64,000 nt of DNA from Thermopolyspora sp040678635 (lineage in GTDB: Bacteria; Actinomycetota; Actinomycetes; Streptosporangiales; Streptosporangiaceae). Within the stretch, counting starts at the first letter, position 1, and each line of letters begins with the position of its first letter. The position numbers were made by a program, and so were the translations under genes. The notes beneath the pieces were generated by a model. The model was not told the origin of the DNA and ran no database searches. It saw only the letters and a program-made list of their open reading frames with translations. The DNA is taken from contig NZ_JBFATZ010000004.1 of the NCBI RefSeq assembly GCF_040678635.1, forward strand, positions 507,809 to 571,808, written 5' to 3'. This document shows positions 8,776 through 16,990 of the stretch, piece by piece.

Positions 8776-10061
8776 CCATCGCCGCCAAGGGCTCACCGGT
8801 TGTTCTCGTTGACAAAATCCGCATACGAGGCTATCGCTCAATTGCCGAGTGTGACGTCCCGTTGGGGCCGCTTACGGTATTGGTCGGGTTCAACGCTGCC
8901 GGCAAGTCAAACTTCCTCGACGCCCTTCGCTTCACCGCTGATGCGCTGGCCGCTTCACCCGGACACGCGTTGTCGGTTCGCGGTGGCTTGGAACGTGTCC
9001 TCCACCACGGCCCAGCCACGAGTGAAGCGGTTGAGTCTTTCTCCATTGAGCTTGACTTAGAGCTTCCCGCCAACGAGACCGGCGAGGCGAAACCCGCTTC
9101 GTACAAATTCGAGATCGGCCGTGCATCGTCCCGTCGGAGTTCTCCGATGGTTCTGCGCGAGGAATGTCATATCAAGGAACCGGACGGCGGCGGCAAGTGG
9201 TTCGCGGTGTCACCGGAGGGCTTCACGTCCAGTTCGTCGCTCTCTACTCCGGAACTCGCAGAGCGAAGGCCTCGAGACCGACTGCTGCTTCAAGCCGTTT
9301 CCGTGTTCGACAAGGCATTTCAGCGCCTCCAGACGGCCCTGACCAGCATGCGGTTCTACGAGTTCGACACCACGGTTCTGCGAAGGATCGACGACGATAC
9401 CGAACGGCACACCACGCTTGGTCCTCGTGGCGAGCACATCGGGCATGTGCTCGGAACCCTCGCCGAAACAATGCCGACGGTCAAGGAGCATCTCGACAGC
9501 TATTTGCGAGCGGTGGTTCCGCAGCTCCTGGGAGTCGACGAACGGCGTGAGGAGGAGTTCTCCACCATCCGGGCACGCTTCTGGAACGGCGATCCAGCAC
9601 TAGGCTTTTGGGAAGCGGTCAACTCCGGTAAGGTGTATCCGCCCGCCCCGCATGTGGACGTGTTCCAGCGGCAGGAACTGTCGGAGGGGACGCTCCGGGC
9701 CGCCGGCGTACTGGCGGCGCTGTTCCAACCCGGTGTGCGGCATGGCTCGATTCCCTTGGTCGCCATCGAGGAGCCGGAGACCGCGATTCACCCCGCCAAG
9801 GTGGCCGCGCTGTACGACGCTCTAGAAGACGCGTCCGCCCATACCCAGGTGATCGCCACAACCCAGAGCGCCGACATCCTCGACACCGAGTACGCCAAAG
9901 CAGAACATTTACGCCTCGTCGAGATGGTGAACGGGGTGACCCGCATCGGCGAACTCGACGAGCACACCCGCCAGTACCTCGCCGAGCAACCGTCCATGCT
10001 CGCAGCGATGCACCGGCAGGGACATCTCCGGCCTGCCGATCACGAGCAGGGACGGCGATGA
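8772..10061 (+). CDS. AAA ATPase (RecF/OLD-like), defence-type
   Basis: 429 aa SMC/RecF-like ATPase of the AAA_21 kind. Begins IRIRGYRSIAECDVPLGPL, the usual opening of this family, then Walker A GFNAAGKSN at 39-47, an ABC-like signature LSEGTLR at ~300, and Walker B VAIEEPETAIHP at ~330-341, followed by the TTQSADIL switch region. No TOPRIM domain is fused; instead the next gene encodes a TOPRIM-like DUF4276 protein, overlapping by 4 bp. ATPase plus TOPRIM-type partner is the plan of several phage-defence systems (PARIS, OLD-like), but I cannot assign it to one. It occupies the slot where island 2 has HsdR. Confidence 0.85.
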   Translation: MTIAAKGSPVVLVDKIRIRGYRSIAECDVPLGPLTVLVGFNAAGKSNFLDALRFTADALAASPGHALSVRGGLERVLHHGPATSEAVESFSIELDLELPANETGEAKPASYKFEIGRASSRRSSPMVLREECHIKEPDGGGKWFAVSPEGFTSSSSLSTPELAERRPRDRLLLQAVSVFDKAFQRLQTALTSMRFYEFDTTVLRRIDDDTERHTTLGPRGEHIGHVLGTLAETMPTVKEHLDSYLRAVVPQLLGVDERREEEFSTIRARFWNGDPALGFWEAVNSGKVYPPAPHVDVFQRQELSEGTLRAAGVLAALFQPGVRHGSIPLVAIEEPETAIHPAKVAALYDALEDASAHTQVIATTQSADILDTEYAKAEHLRLVEMVNGVTRIGELDEHTRQYLAEQPSMLAAMHRQGHLRPADHEQGRR

Positions 10062-10678
10062 CTCAGAGCGCGCCCACTCGTCAGATCGCCGTCGTTGTCG
10101 AGGGACACGGTGAGGTCGACGCGGTTCCGATCCTGCTGAACAGGATCACGGCCGAGATCATGCCCGAGGTGTGGCCGGTGTTTCTCCGCCCGTACCGCGT
10201 GGGACGGGACACGCTGATGAAACAACACGGGATCGAGGCCACGGTCAACGAGATCACGCGGAAATTCGGAGATCTGGCGGGTCTTCTCGTGCTCCTCGAC
10301 TCGGACGACGACTGCCCGGCCAGCTTGGGTCCCGGTCTGCTAGCCCGTGTCGAGGAAGCCCGGCCGGGTCTTTCCGCCGCCGTGGTTCTGGCGCATCGGG
10401 AATTCGAAGCCTGGTTTCTCGCGGCGGCCGTCTCCCTCCGCGGCTGCCAGGGGCTCCCCTCCGACCTCGAAGCCCCAGCGGATCCGGAAAGTATCCGCGG
10501 CTGCAAGGAATGGCTGACCTGTCGGCGTCCCAGCGGCGCGCCGTACCGGCCCAAGAATCATCAACCGGGACTGGCGCAGCGGTTCGACCTGAACATGGCG
10601 CGCGCTAACTCCCCCTCATTCGCCAAGTTCTACCGGGACGTCGAATACCTCATCACGGGGAAAAGGAACCCTCCATGA
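10058..10678 (+). CDS. DUF4276 family protein, TOPRIM-like, partner of the AAA ATPase
   Basis: 206 aa. Acidic motifs VVVEGHGEVDAVP (residues 10-22) and LLVLLDSDDD (~77-86) are the two metal-binding elements of a TOPRIM-like fold, spaced as in DUF4276; HREFEAWFLAA follows at ~125. In related ATPase/TOPRIM pairs the TOPRIM protein is the nuclease released or activated by the ATPase; that role is inferred here. ATG at 10058 overlaps the ATPase stop (ATGA), so the two are almost surely made together. No membrane or signal segment. Confidence 0.82.
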   Translation: MTQSAPTRQIAVVVEGHGEVDAVPILLNRITAEIMPEVWPVFLRPYRVGRDTLMKQHGIEATVNEITRKFGDLAGLLVLLDSDDDCPASLGPGLLARVEEARPGLSAAVVLAHREFEAWFLAAAVSLRGCQGLPSDLEAPADPESIRGCKEWLTCRRPSGAPYRPKNHQPGLAQRFDLNMARANSPSFAKFYRDVEYLITGKRNPP

Positions 10679-10745
10679 GTCCCATCCACCACGAGTCCGC
10701 GTTCGGCGATCCGGGACGACGTGGCTTGACGATTATCTGGGTGCT

Positions 10746-10757
10746 TTATCCCGATAA
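10746..10757. promoter_or_regulatory. Palindrome upstream of the first kinase gene
   Basis: TTATCCCGATAA: 5-bp arms around CC. It lies within the 201-bp gap between the DUF4276 and kinase genes, 16 bp after a -35-like TTGACG (10726-10731). This suggests that the kinase of island 1 has its own promoter and a dimeric regulator site. Weak evidence; no matching site is seen before the second kinase. Confidence 0.3.
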
Positions 10758-10879
10758 TTCCTGGAACGATCGCACGCTGGGTGGGATAGTGCCGCGGACG
10801 CCTCTGGACGGCCCATGCCCGCAGAGACCAGATTGGACTCCCAAACGGCAGTGGATTCGAGATGACCGGGAGAGCGGTA

Positions 10880-12433
10880 GTGCGATCGCAGGCGCTCAGC
10901 GACCGTTACGAACTGGTCGAGGAGATCGATGCCGGGGCGATGGGTCAGATTTGGCGCGGGTACGACGCGGTGCTGGACCGCGAGGTCGCGATCAAGCTCA
11001 TCCGCCCGGACATCGTGTCGTCCGCCGAACAGGCCGAGGCACTGGCCAAGCGGTTTCACCGGGAGGCCCGGGTGACGGCGCGTATCCGGCATCACGGCGT
11101 TCCCCAGGTGTACGACGCGGTGCTGGACCGCTCGTACACGCAGTTGTATCTGGTGATGGAGCTGGTGCGCGGCACGCCGCTGACCGAGTTCGTCTCCCCG
11201 GATAACCCGCTTCCCATTTCGTGGGCGGTGGCGGTGACGGCACAGATCGCCGCCGTGCTGTCCCACGCGCACGCGATCCCCGTCGTTCACCGCGATCTGA
11301 AGCCGGCCAATGTCATGGTTACGACGGACGGCACCGTGAAGGTCCTCGACTTCGGGATCGCCGCGATTCTGGGGACCGATGCCACCAGGCTCACGGCGAC
11401 CGGGGTGCCGATGGGGACCGCCTTCTACATGTCGCCTGAGCAGATTCAAGGTGTCCAGGTCTCGCCGCGCAGCGACCTGTACGCGCTCGGATGCATCCTG
11501 CACGAGCTCTGTGCCGGCACACCCGTGTTCGACGGCGGAAGCGACGGCTCCGCGATCATGCAGCAGCACCTTTTCGCGAAGCCACCGCCGTTGCGGCGGC
11601 TCCGTGCCGACGTACCGGCGGAGCTCGAACGGCTGACGCTCGAACTGCTGGACAAGCGGCCGAGGCAACGCCCCCGCAACGCCCGGTCGGTCTTCGAGCG
11701 ACTGATTCCCTTTCTGCCGACTCGTGGCTCCCGCCCAGATCCGGCCGAACGGCCTACGGAGAGAATGCCGGACCCGACGCGCCCCTATCGCGATCCCTGC
11801 GCGCCTCGCCCGTACCCCGAGTGGGCCCGGATGAGGCCGGTGGGCGAAGCTTCTGCCTCGATCGGCGAGGCCCAGGCCGCTCTCAACGCGGCGCTGGCCC
11901 GCTCCGACGAGTTGCTGGACGAGGGGCGGTATTCGCAGGCCGCCGACGTCCTCAAGTCGGTGCTCACACCGGTCACCGAGGCGCTGGGGGCCGAGAACCC
12001 GCGTGTGCTGGGACTCCGGAAGCGGCGCGCTGCGATCCTAATGATCGGTGGTGACTTTCAGCGGGCCCTCCACGAATTCGAGTGGCTGGCGGGTGCCTAC
12101 TCCCGGCTGGAGGAGGGATATGGGACCGACTGCCTGGAATGCTGGCGGCAGGTGGCCTACTGCCGCGCCGAGCTGGGAGAGGTGGCTGGGGCGCTCCAGC
12201 CGTTCCGCTTTGTGCTGAGATATCTGCGGGAGCGCAAAGGCGATGGCGACGAAGTCGTGCTGGACCTACGGCGCGACATCGGTTCGCTGCTCGCCGTCGA
12301 CGGGCAGACGCCGCGCGCGGTCGCCGTCCTGCAACCGCTCCACGAAGATCTCACCGTTCTGTACGGTCCCGAGCATCCGCGCACGCTGGAGGTACGCGAC
12401 CTGCTGGCCCGCCTACGCTCCGCAGGGACGTGA
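10880..12433 (+). CDS. Ser/Thr protein kinase with C-terminal TPR-like tail (island 1)
   Basis: 517 aa soluble Hanks-type kinase. Visible features: ATP-binding Lys in EVAIKLIR (K39), catalytic HRDLKPANV (D139), DFG (D157) and MSPEQ activation-loop end; all catalytic residues are intact. After a proline-rich linker (~285-330) come helical TPR-like repeats (ARSDELLDEGRYSQAADVL onward) to the C-terminus. No transmembrane segment or PASTA domain, unlike PknB. GTG at 10880 has GGGAGAG 5 nt upstream; an ATG at 10862 lacks a good ribosome site. The chosen start gives exactly the length of the kinase of island 2 (29906-31459), which sits in the same position relative to its methylase operon. A signalling or phosphorylating effector/regulator of the island is likely; the substrate is unknown. 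Confidence 0.88.
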   Translation: MRSQALSDRYELVEEIDAGAMGQIWRGYDAVLDREVAIKLIRPDIVSSAEQAEALAKRFHREARVTARIRHHGVPQVYDAVLDRSYTQLYLVMELVRGTPLTEFVSPDNPLPISWAVAVTAQIAAVLSHAHAIPVVHRDLKPANVMVTTDGTVKVLDFGIAAILGTDATRLTATGVPMGTAFYMSPEQIQGVQVSPRSDLYALGCILHELCAGTPVFDGGSDGSAIMQQHLFAKPPPLRRLRADVPAELERLTLELLDKRPRQRPRNARSVFERLIPFLPTRGSRPDPAERPTERMPDPTRPYRDPCAPRPYPEWARMRPVGEASASIGEAQAALNAALARSDELLDEGRYSQAADVLKSVLTPVTEALGAENPRVLGLRKRRAAILMIGGDFQRALHEFEWLAGAYSRLEEGYGTDCLECWRQVAYCRAELGEVAGALQPFRFVLRYLRERKGDGDEVVLDLRRDIGSLLAVDGQTPRAVAVLQPLHEDLTVLYGPEHPRTLEVRDLLARLRSAGT

Positions 12434-12758
12434 TACGGCGGTCGGCCGACCAGACACGGTACGGCTGCGGTCCTAAGGTGGCTCGCGCGCGTTCGCCGAC
12501 AGCACAGGGTACGTCCGAGGCACCCCGGGGAGCCTGGCAGCGGTGCTCGCCGCCGACTACTGACCCCGGCTATCGGCTCCGGACCGACGCCTCCACATCA
12601 CCTCATGCCCGCGCGAGGGCGAGCAGAGCACACGGCAGCCATGATCTTGTAGCCCGCCGCCGCACTGCTCTACTCAAAGGAATCGTCGACCACGTGATCG
12701 CGCAGTTGGACAGTTGGAGGCCGAGCTGGGAGACACCAAGAAGGAGGGTCCGCCGAGC
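12434..12758. other. Convergent intergenic region between kinase and regulator remnant
   Basis: 325 bp without a credible gene. It contains a perfect 12-bp palindrome GGTCGGCCGACC (12440-12451) seven bases after the kinase stop. Nothing else recognised. Confidence 0.4.
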
Positions 12759-13229
12759 TCAGTTCGGAGTTGAATCACCGATCGCGGGGAGCGCCACAGC
12801 TTGCAGCCACTCGTCCAGGCTGCGCACGTACGAGTTGCCCGCCCAGGGGTCGAGACGCTTGCGAGCTTGGGTAAGCAGGTGTCCGAGCCGTGCCGAGCTG
12901 TGCGTGCGCATGAGCGTGACCGCCTCCGACAGCTTGGCCGTGGCTTCCGGGATGTCCTTGGCGTGGGTGAGCGCGATCCCCTGATGGATCAGTCCGAACG
13001 TCCTCTCCCGAGTGAAGGCCGGCCCGAGGGTGGCGAGGTGCGCAGCGGCCGAATTGACCGCGTCACCTGCCCGACCCGCGGCGTTGTAGATGAAACAGGC
13101 CGATCCATCCATCGCCTCGGCTTCGACCACCGTCTCGCGGCGGCGGGCCAAGGCTGCCTGGTCGGTTTCCTCGTCCAGGACGAGGCGGCACAACCTTAGT
13201 GCCGCGAAGTTCCAGGCGATCAGTCCCAT
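12759..13229 (-). pseudogene. Truncated regulator with TPR-like repeats (remnant of the island regulator)
   Basis: 156-codon remnant. Its last ~110 residues (ACFIYNAAGRAG, RERTFGLIHQGIALTHAKDI, ATAKLSEA) match the C-terminus of the 536-aa regulator at 31612-33222, but the N-terminal DNA-binding and middle regions are missing. The open frame ends at an ATG at 13229, exactly where an unrelated SDR gene tail begins on the other strand (13232), so the gene was cut by recombination. It faces the kinase as its full-length paralogue does in island 2. Probably non-functional. Confidence 0.8.
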
Positions 13230-13231
13230 GC

Positions 13232-13327
13232 GCCGAGGAGGCCGCGGCGGCGGCCCTCTTCCTCATGGCCAACAACTGCATCACCGGCCAGATCATCGAC
13301 ATCGACGGCGGCGAGGGCCTCGCCTAA
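13232..13327 (+). pseudogene. 3' end of a short-chain dehydrogenase gene
   Basis: The last 31 codons before TAA at 13325 read EEAAAAALFLMANNCITGQ then IDIDGGEGLA, the classic SDR C-terminus (Asn then T-G-Q, D-G-G). No upstream part of an SDR exists here; the preceding DNA is the regulator remnant on the other strand. A true relic, marking the right edge of the insertion that brought island 1. Confidence 0.8.
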
Positions 13328-13415
13328 TGCGAGCTACCGGGTCGGACGGGTCCGCACGCGGCCTTGTGGCCGTCGTGGCGTCGTGCCGGTCGTCCGCCCC
13401 GACCGGCGTGTTGAT

Positions 13416-13469
13416 GTGTGATCCACATCACACTGTTCTCCTGTCAGGGATCGGGCCGCCCTCTCGCTC
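13416..13469 (+). promoter_or_regulatory. CRP-type palindrome and ECF-type promoter, copy A
   Basis: GTGTGATCCACATCACAC (13416-13433) is a perfect TGTGA-N6-TCACA site as bound by CRP/FNR-family regulators. Eight bp downstream lie TGTCAGG (13442-13448), a 16-bp spacer and CGCTC (13465-13469), close to the ECF41 promoter plan (TGTCAca-N16-CGTC). The same arrangement precedes copy B at 15628-15681. It is followed by the oxidoreductase remnant. Confidence 0.55.
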
Positions 13470-13533
13470 AAGTGTCGAGCGAACAGAACAGCCAGCGAGA
13501 AGAGCGGTGAGCGAGAAGACAGGGAGCACAGTC

Positions 13534-13905
13534 GTGAAGCATCGCGTCGTCGTTCTCGAAGCCGGATACGCCGGGGCCTACGCGGCGGGAAACCGGGCCC
13601 GCCGCCTCGACCCCGCCGACATCGAGATCACCGTCGTCAACGCCGAACCCGACTTCGTCGAGCGGATGCGCCTCCACCAGCTCGCGGCCGGTCACAACCT
13701 CAAGAGGCGCCCGCTAGGGAAGATCTTCGCCGGGACCGGGGTACGGCCGCGCCTGGCGCGCGTCGAAGCGCTCGACGCCGAACGCAAGACCGTCGCATTG
13801 AAGGGCGCCGCCTGGAACATGGGCCATCCGACCCTCGGCCTGCCCACCCGCAGGCGTCGTCTGGCCATCATGTCCAGGCGCTCCGGCGAAGCGGTCGTCG
13901 CCTAG
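13534..13905 (+). pseudogene. FAD-dependent NAD(P)/disulfide-type oxidoreductase, internally deleted copy A
   Basis: 123 codons. The first ~90 residues and the last ~33 are homologous to the two ends of the intact oxidoreductase at 15714-16895; about 270 residues between them are missing, and the frame is kept across the join at an LK dipeptide (AERKTVALK / GAAWNMGHP). The Rossmann motif is also damaged (LEAGYAG where copy B has LGAGYAG). GTG at 13534 with AGGGAG upstream and a copy of the promoter are retained, so a short protein may still be made, but it cannot be an enzyme. Followed 10 bp later by the intact sigma factor. Confidence 0.85.
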
Positions 13906-13915
13906 AGTCGGCCGC

Positions 13916-14851
13916 GTGGACGCCCTCGCCGTCGAGCGGTTCGAGGCCAGCCGCGTCCGGTTGGCCTCGCTGGCGTACCGTCTGCTCGGCTCGGCCGCCG
14001 ATGCCGAGGACGTCGTGCAGGACGCGTTCCTGCGCTGGCAGGCCGCCGACCGCGACCGGATCAAGGTGCCGGAGGCGTGGCTGACCAAGATCGTCACCAA
14101 TCTGTGCCTCGACCGGCTCCGCTCCGCGCAGGCGAGACACGAGCACACGGCCGGCGCGTCGCTGCCCGAACCCCTCCTCGACGGCGACCCGATGCTCGGC
14201 CCGGCCGACACCGCCGAACAACGCGAATCGGTCTCCCTGGCCATGCTGCTCCTCATGCAGCGCCTCTCCCCGCACGAACGCGCCGTCTACGTGCTGCGCG
14301 AGGCGTTCTCGTACGACCACGCCGAAATCGCCGGCATCCTCGACATCACCGAGTCCGCCAGCCAGCAGCACCTCCACCGGGCCCGCCGACGCGTCACCAC
14401 GGGACGCCGCCGCGACGCCGTCACCGACGCCGACGCGCGCCGGATCGTCGAGGCATTCCTCGACGCCGCCGCGTCAGGGCAGACCGAGCGACTGGTCGCG
14501 CTGCTCACCGAGGACGCCACCGCGGTCTCGGACGGCGCCGGACTCACCGGAAAGCCGCTGCTGTACCCCACTCCGGAACGCATAGCCGCCGCGGCCCGCG
14601 CCTTCATCAAGCCCATCGAAAGCAAACGCCGCCTCATCGGCGGCCGCCCCGCCCTGCACACCGGCCTCGTCAACGGCTCCCCCGCCCTGATCGCCGTAAT
14701 CGACAACCGGGTGGTAGGCGTCCTGGCCCTCGAAACCCACAAGGGCAAGGTCGCCTTCGCCTGCGCCGTCGCCTCCCCGAAACGGCTCGGCCGCCTCACC
14801 GCGACCTGGTCGAAACAGGAACACGACGCCCCGATCGTCGAATCCTGGTGA
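13916..14851 (+). CDS. ECF41-type RNA polymerase sigma factor (SigJ-like) with SnoaL-like C-terminal domain
   Basis: 311 aa. Sigma region 2 (LASLAYRLLGSAADAEDVVQ), region 4 (SPHERAVYVLREAF and the HAEIAGIL helix), then a SnoaL/NTF2-like C-terminal extension typical of ECF41 factors. The linker carries LPEPLL (family WLPEP motif) and the extension has SDGAG where many have DGGGK. ECF41 factors lack a classical anti-sigma; the extension controls activity, and they usually drive an adjacent oxidoreductase-type (COE) gene. Here that neighbour is the decayed copy A, while the intact target lies at 15714 with the same promoter layout. GTG start at 13916. Confidence 0.9.
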   Translation: MDALAVERFEASRVRLASLAYRLLGSAADAEDVVQDAFLRWQAADRDRIKVPEAWLTKIVTNLCLDRLRSAQARHEHTAGASLPEPLLDGDPMLGPADTAEQRESVSLAMLLLMQRLSPHERAVYVLREAFSYDHAEIAGILDITESASQQHLHRARRRVTTGRRRDAVTDADARRIVEAFLDAAASGQTERLVALLTEDATAVSDGAGLTGKPLLYPTPERIAAAARAFIKPIESKRRLIGGRPALHTGLVNGSPALIAVIDNRVVGVLALETHKGKVAFACAVASPKRLGRLTATWSKQEHDAPIVESW

Positions 14852-14860
14852 TGCCGCCCG

Positions 14861-14884
14861 GTCAGCCGCGTACCGCGGGTTGAC
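14861..14884. terminator. Imperfect hairpin between sigma factor and DUF488 genes
   Basis: GTCAGCCGCG and CGCGGGTTGAC pair with one wobble and one bulge around a 3-nt loop, in the 60-bp convergent gap. A plausible bidirectional terminator. Confidence 0.35.
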
Positions 14885-14911
14885 TGGCAGGTCATCCATC
14901 GGGCAATCCGG

Positions 14912-15496
14912 TCAGAGCTTTGCAAACGGTGGCTGGAACAGATGTGCGCCGCTGACCGCGACACCGTCTTCTACGTCGGCAATCAGGCCAAGCGGCAGCA
15001 CGTTTTCAGCGTGCTCGGAGTCTTCTACCCTCGCCGGTGAATCGGCATCGCCACCGGCCAAGGCGAGACGGTCCAGCACCTGGGCCAGGACGAGCTGACG
15101 GTGGCATCGGCGTTCGTCGGCCTCGAAGCACAGGACGCCGGTCAGGCCTCTGCCCGCCCGTTCCACGATCAGCTCGATGGCCTCACGCGCCTGGTCGCCA
15201 TCGAGCTGTTCAAGATAGGCGGCCTGCGCCTTGGCGAGTTCGGCCGCCGAGCCCGCGAAACCGGCCCGGTTCCATTTGGGGTTGCCCAGCGCCGGTAGAT
15301 GCATGTACTCGATACCGCTTTCGCTCAGCGCCTCGGCGAGGCGTCCCTTGCTGAAGCCGGGTTTGCGAGAAATTGGGGTAAGCCGGACATCGACCAGCGT
15401 GTGCAGGCCGTAGGTCAGCATGCGGTGCACGAACGTGTCGAGATCAGTGCCCTGGTATCCGATCCCCATGACGCCGCTACGCCGGCGAAAATCCAT
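14912..15496 (-). CDS. DUF488 family protein
   Basis: Up to 194 aa. DUF488 signatures: IGYQGTDLDTFV near the N-terminus, LVDVRLTPISRKPGFSK, the YMHLPALGNP turn, and VLCFEADERRCHRQLVLAQV with its conserved Cys and Cys-His. The family is widespread and of unknown biochemical role. Start may be ATG 15496 or the ATG nine codons later that directly precedes the conserved GIGYQG. It sits between the two copies of the sigma/oxidoreductase cassette, so it was either part of the duplicated unit or captured between copies. Confidence 0.85.
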   Translation of the reverse strand: MDFRRRSGVMGIGYQGTDLDTFVHRMLTYGLHTLVDVRLTPISRKPGFSKGRLAEALSESGIEYMHLPALGNPKWNRAGFAGSAAELAKAQAAYLEQLDGDQAREAIELIVERAGRGLTGVLCFEADERRCHRQLVLAQVLDRLALAGGDADSPARVEDSEHAENVLPLGLIADVEDGVAVSGAHLFQPPFAKL

Positions 15497-15627
15497 GTCC
15501 TCAGGCTCTCACACCCGCCTCTGTTTCCCCGCCGTCATCGCCGCCATGCGATCACGGCCAATGCGCTTGTGTCCTCGTTGCGGCGTCACCTGGTGGCTGG
15601 GCCGCCGATTCGCTTCGGCCGGGCGAT

Positions 15628-15681
15628 GTGTGGCCCATATCACAGCGCGGTCCTGTCAGGGATCGGCCTGCCGTCTCGCTC
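15628..15681 (+). promoter_or_regulatory. CRP-like half-conserved palindrome and ECF-type promoter, copy B
   Basis: GTGTGGCCCATATCACA (15628-15644) keeps TGTGg-N6-TCACA; 9 bp later TGTCAGG (15654-15660), 16-bp spacer, CGCTC (15677-15681). The spacer edges and the downstream AAGTGTCGAGCGAACAG are shared with copy A (13416-13469). This is the likely SigJ-like target promoter of the intact oxidoreductase. Confidence 0.55.
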
Positions 15682-15713
15682 AAGTGTCGAGCGAACAGAC
15701 AGGAGAGAAGGCC

Positions 15714-16895
15714 ATGAAGCATCGCATTGTTGTCCTTGGTGCGGGCTATGCCGGGACCCCTTCGGCCGGTAGCCTGGCCCGCCGCCTCGACCCCGCCGAA
15801 ACCGAGATCACCGTCGTCAACGCGGAACCCGATTTCGTTGAGCGGACGCGCCTCCACCAGCTCGCGGCCGGGCAGGACCTCAAGATGCGCCCGCTGACCG
15901 ACATGTTCGCCGGGACCGGGATCCGGCTGCGTCTGGCCCGCGTCGTGGCCCTCGACGCCGAGCGCAAGATCGTCACCCTCGACGACGGGGAGATTTCCTA
16001 CGACACCCTCCTCTACGCGCTCGGCAGCACCGTCGCCGACCATGGCGTCCCGGGCGTCGCCGAGCACGCGTTCCATGTCACCGGCCGGGCCGCGGCGCTG
16101 CGGCTGCGGGATCGCCTGGACGGCCTGGGCGACGGTGCGCACGTGCTGGTGGTGGGCGAGGGGCTGACGGGCATCGAGACCGCCACCGAGATCGCCGAGT
16201 CGCGGCCCTGGCTGAAGGTGGCGCTGGCCGCACGCGGCGAGCCGGGCGAATGGCTCTCCCCCGGCGCCCGCCGCCATCTGCGCCGGGCATTCGAACGGCT
16301 CGGCATCACCGTCCACGTGCACACGCTCATCGAACGCGTCGAGCCGACGCGGGTCGTCGGCGCCGACGGCACCGTTTTCGCGTCCGACGCGACCGTGTGG
16401 TGCGGCGGGTTCGCCGTGCACCCGATCGCGGCCGGGAGCGGCCTTGAGGTCACCGGCACCGGCCTGATCGTCGTCGATCGTGGCATGCGCTCGGTCTCGC
16501 ATCCCGACGTGTACGCCGCCGGCGACAGCGTCCACGTCATCGGCGCGAACGGCAGGCCGCTGCCGATGTCGTGCGCGTCCGCCGGGTTCACCGCCATGCA
16601 GGCGGCCAACACGATCGTCGGGCACCTGACCGGCAGGAAGATCACGTCAGTGCCGTTGTACTACTACGGCAATCACATGAGCCTCGGGCGCCGGGACGCG
16701 ATCGTTCAGCCGGTCGGACGCGACGTCCGGGCGACGTCCTGGTTCCTGCGGGGCCGTACGGCGGCGCGTGTCAAGGACCGCATCCTCAAGGGCGCCGTCT
16801 GGATCATGGATCACCCGACGTTCGGCCTGCCCGCCCGAAGGCATCGCCTGGCCACCGCCGCGCTCACGCACTCCGGCGAAGCGGCCGTCGCCTAG
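15714..16895 (+). CDS. FAD-dependent oxidoreductase (NADH dehydrogenase II-like), ECF41 target
   Basis: 393 aa pyridine nucleotide-disulfide oxidoreductase family. FAD-binding VVLGAGYAG at the N-terminus, the second dinucleotide site VLVVGEGLTGIETATEIAE at ~143, and the C-terminal FAD motif YAAGDSVHV at ~265-273. Resembles type II NADH dehydrogenases and other FAD oxidoreductases found beside ECF41 sigma factors; the electron acceptor is not evident. No membrane segment. ATG 15714 with AGGAG upstream. Its adjacent sigma gene is truncated (16906), and its paralogue at 13534 is deleted internally. Confidence 0.88.
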   Translation: MKHRIVVLGAGYAGTPSAGSLARRLDPAETEITVVNAEPDFVERTRLHQLAAGQDLKMRPLTDMFAGTGIRLRLARVVALDAERKIVTLDDGEISYDTLLYALGSTVADHGVPGVAEHAFHVTGRAAALRLRDRLDGLGDGAHVLVVGEGLTGIETATEIAESRPWLKVALAARGEPGEWLSPGARRHLRRAFERLGITVHVHTLIERVEPTRVVGADGTVFASDATVWCGGFAVHPIAAGSGLEVTGTGLIVVDRGMRSVSHPDVYAAGDSVHVIGANGRPLPMSCASAGFTAMQAANTIVGHLTGRKITSVPLYYYGNHMSLGRRDAIVQPVGRDVRATSWFLRGRTAARVKDRILKGAVWIMDHPTFGLPARRHRLATAALTHSGEAAVA

Positions 16896-16905
16896 AGCCG
16901 ACCGC

Positions 16906-16975
16906 GTGGACGCCCAGGCCGTCGAGCGGTTCGAGGCCGGCCGGGTCCGGCTGGCCTCGCCGGCGGGTCTCCTGC
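16906..16975 (+). pseudogene. 5' fragment of a duplicated ECF41 sigma-factor gene
   Basis: Eleven bp after the oxidoreductase stop a GTG opens a frame reading VDAQAVERFEAGRVRLAS, nearly identical to the start of the sigma factor at 13916 (MDALAVERFEASRVRLAS). Homology fades by about 16975 and the rest of the gene is missing. Complementary to copy A, where the sigma gene is whole and the oxidoreductase deleted. Confidence 0.85.
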
Positions 16976-16990
16976 CCCGGCGTGCCCCTC

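Noticed and set aside
10675..11205. Open frame starting with an ATGA overlap after DUF4276
   Set aside because: It runs out of frame across the kinase gene and has no recognisable protein features; the kinase frame is clearly real.
13534..13905. Small functional oxidoreductase
   Set aside because: It lacks the second nucleotide-binding domain and most of the FAD domain, and its GxGxxG motif is altered; it is a deleted copy of the gene at 15714.
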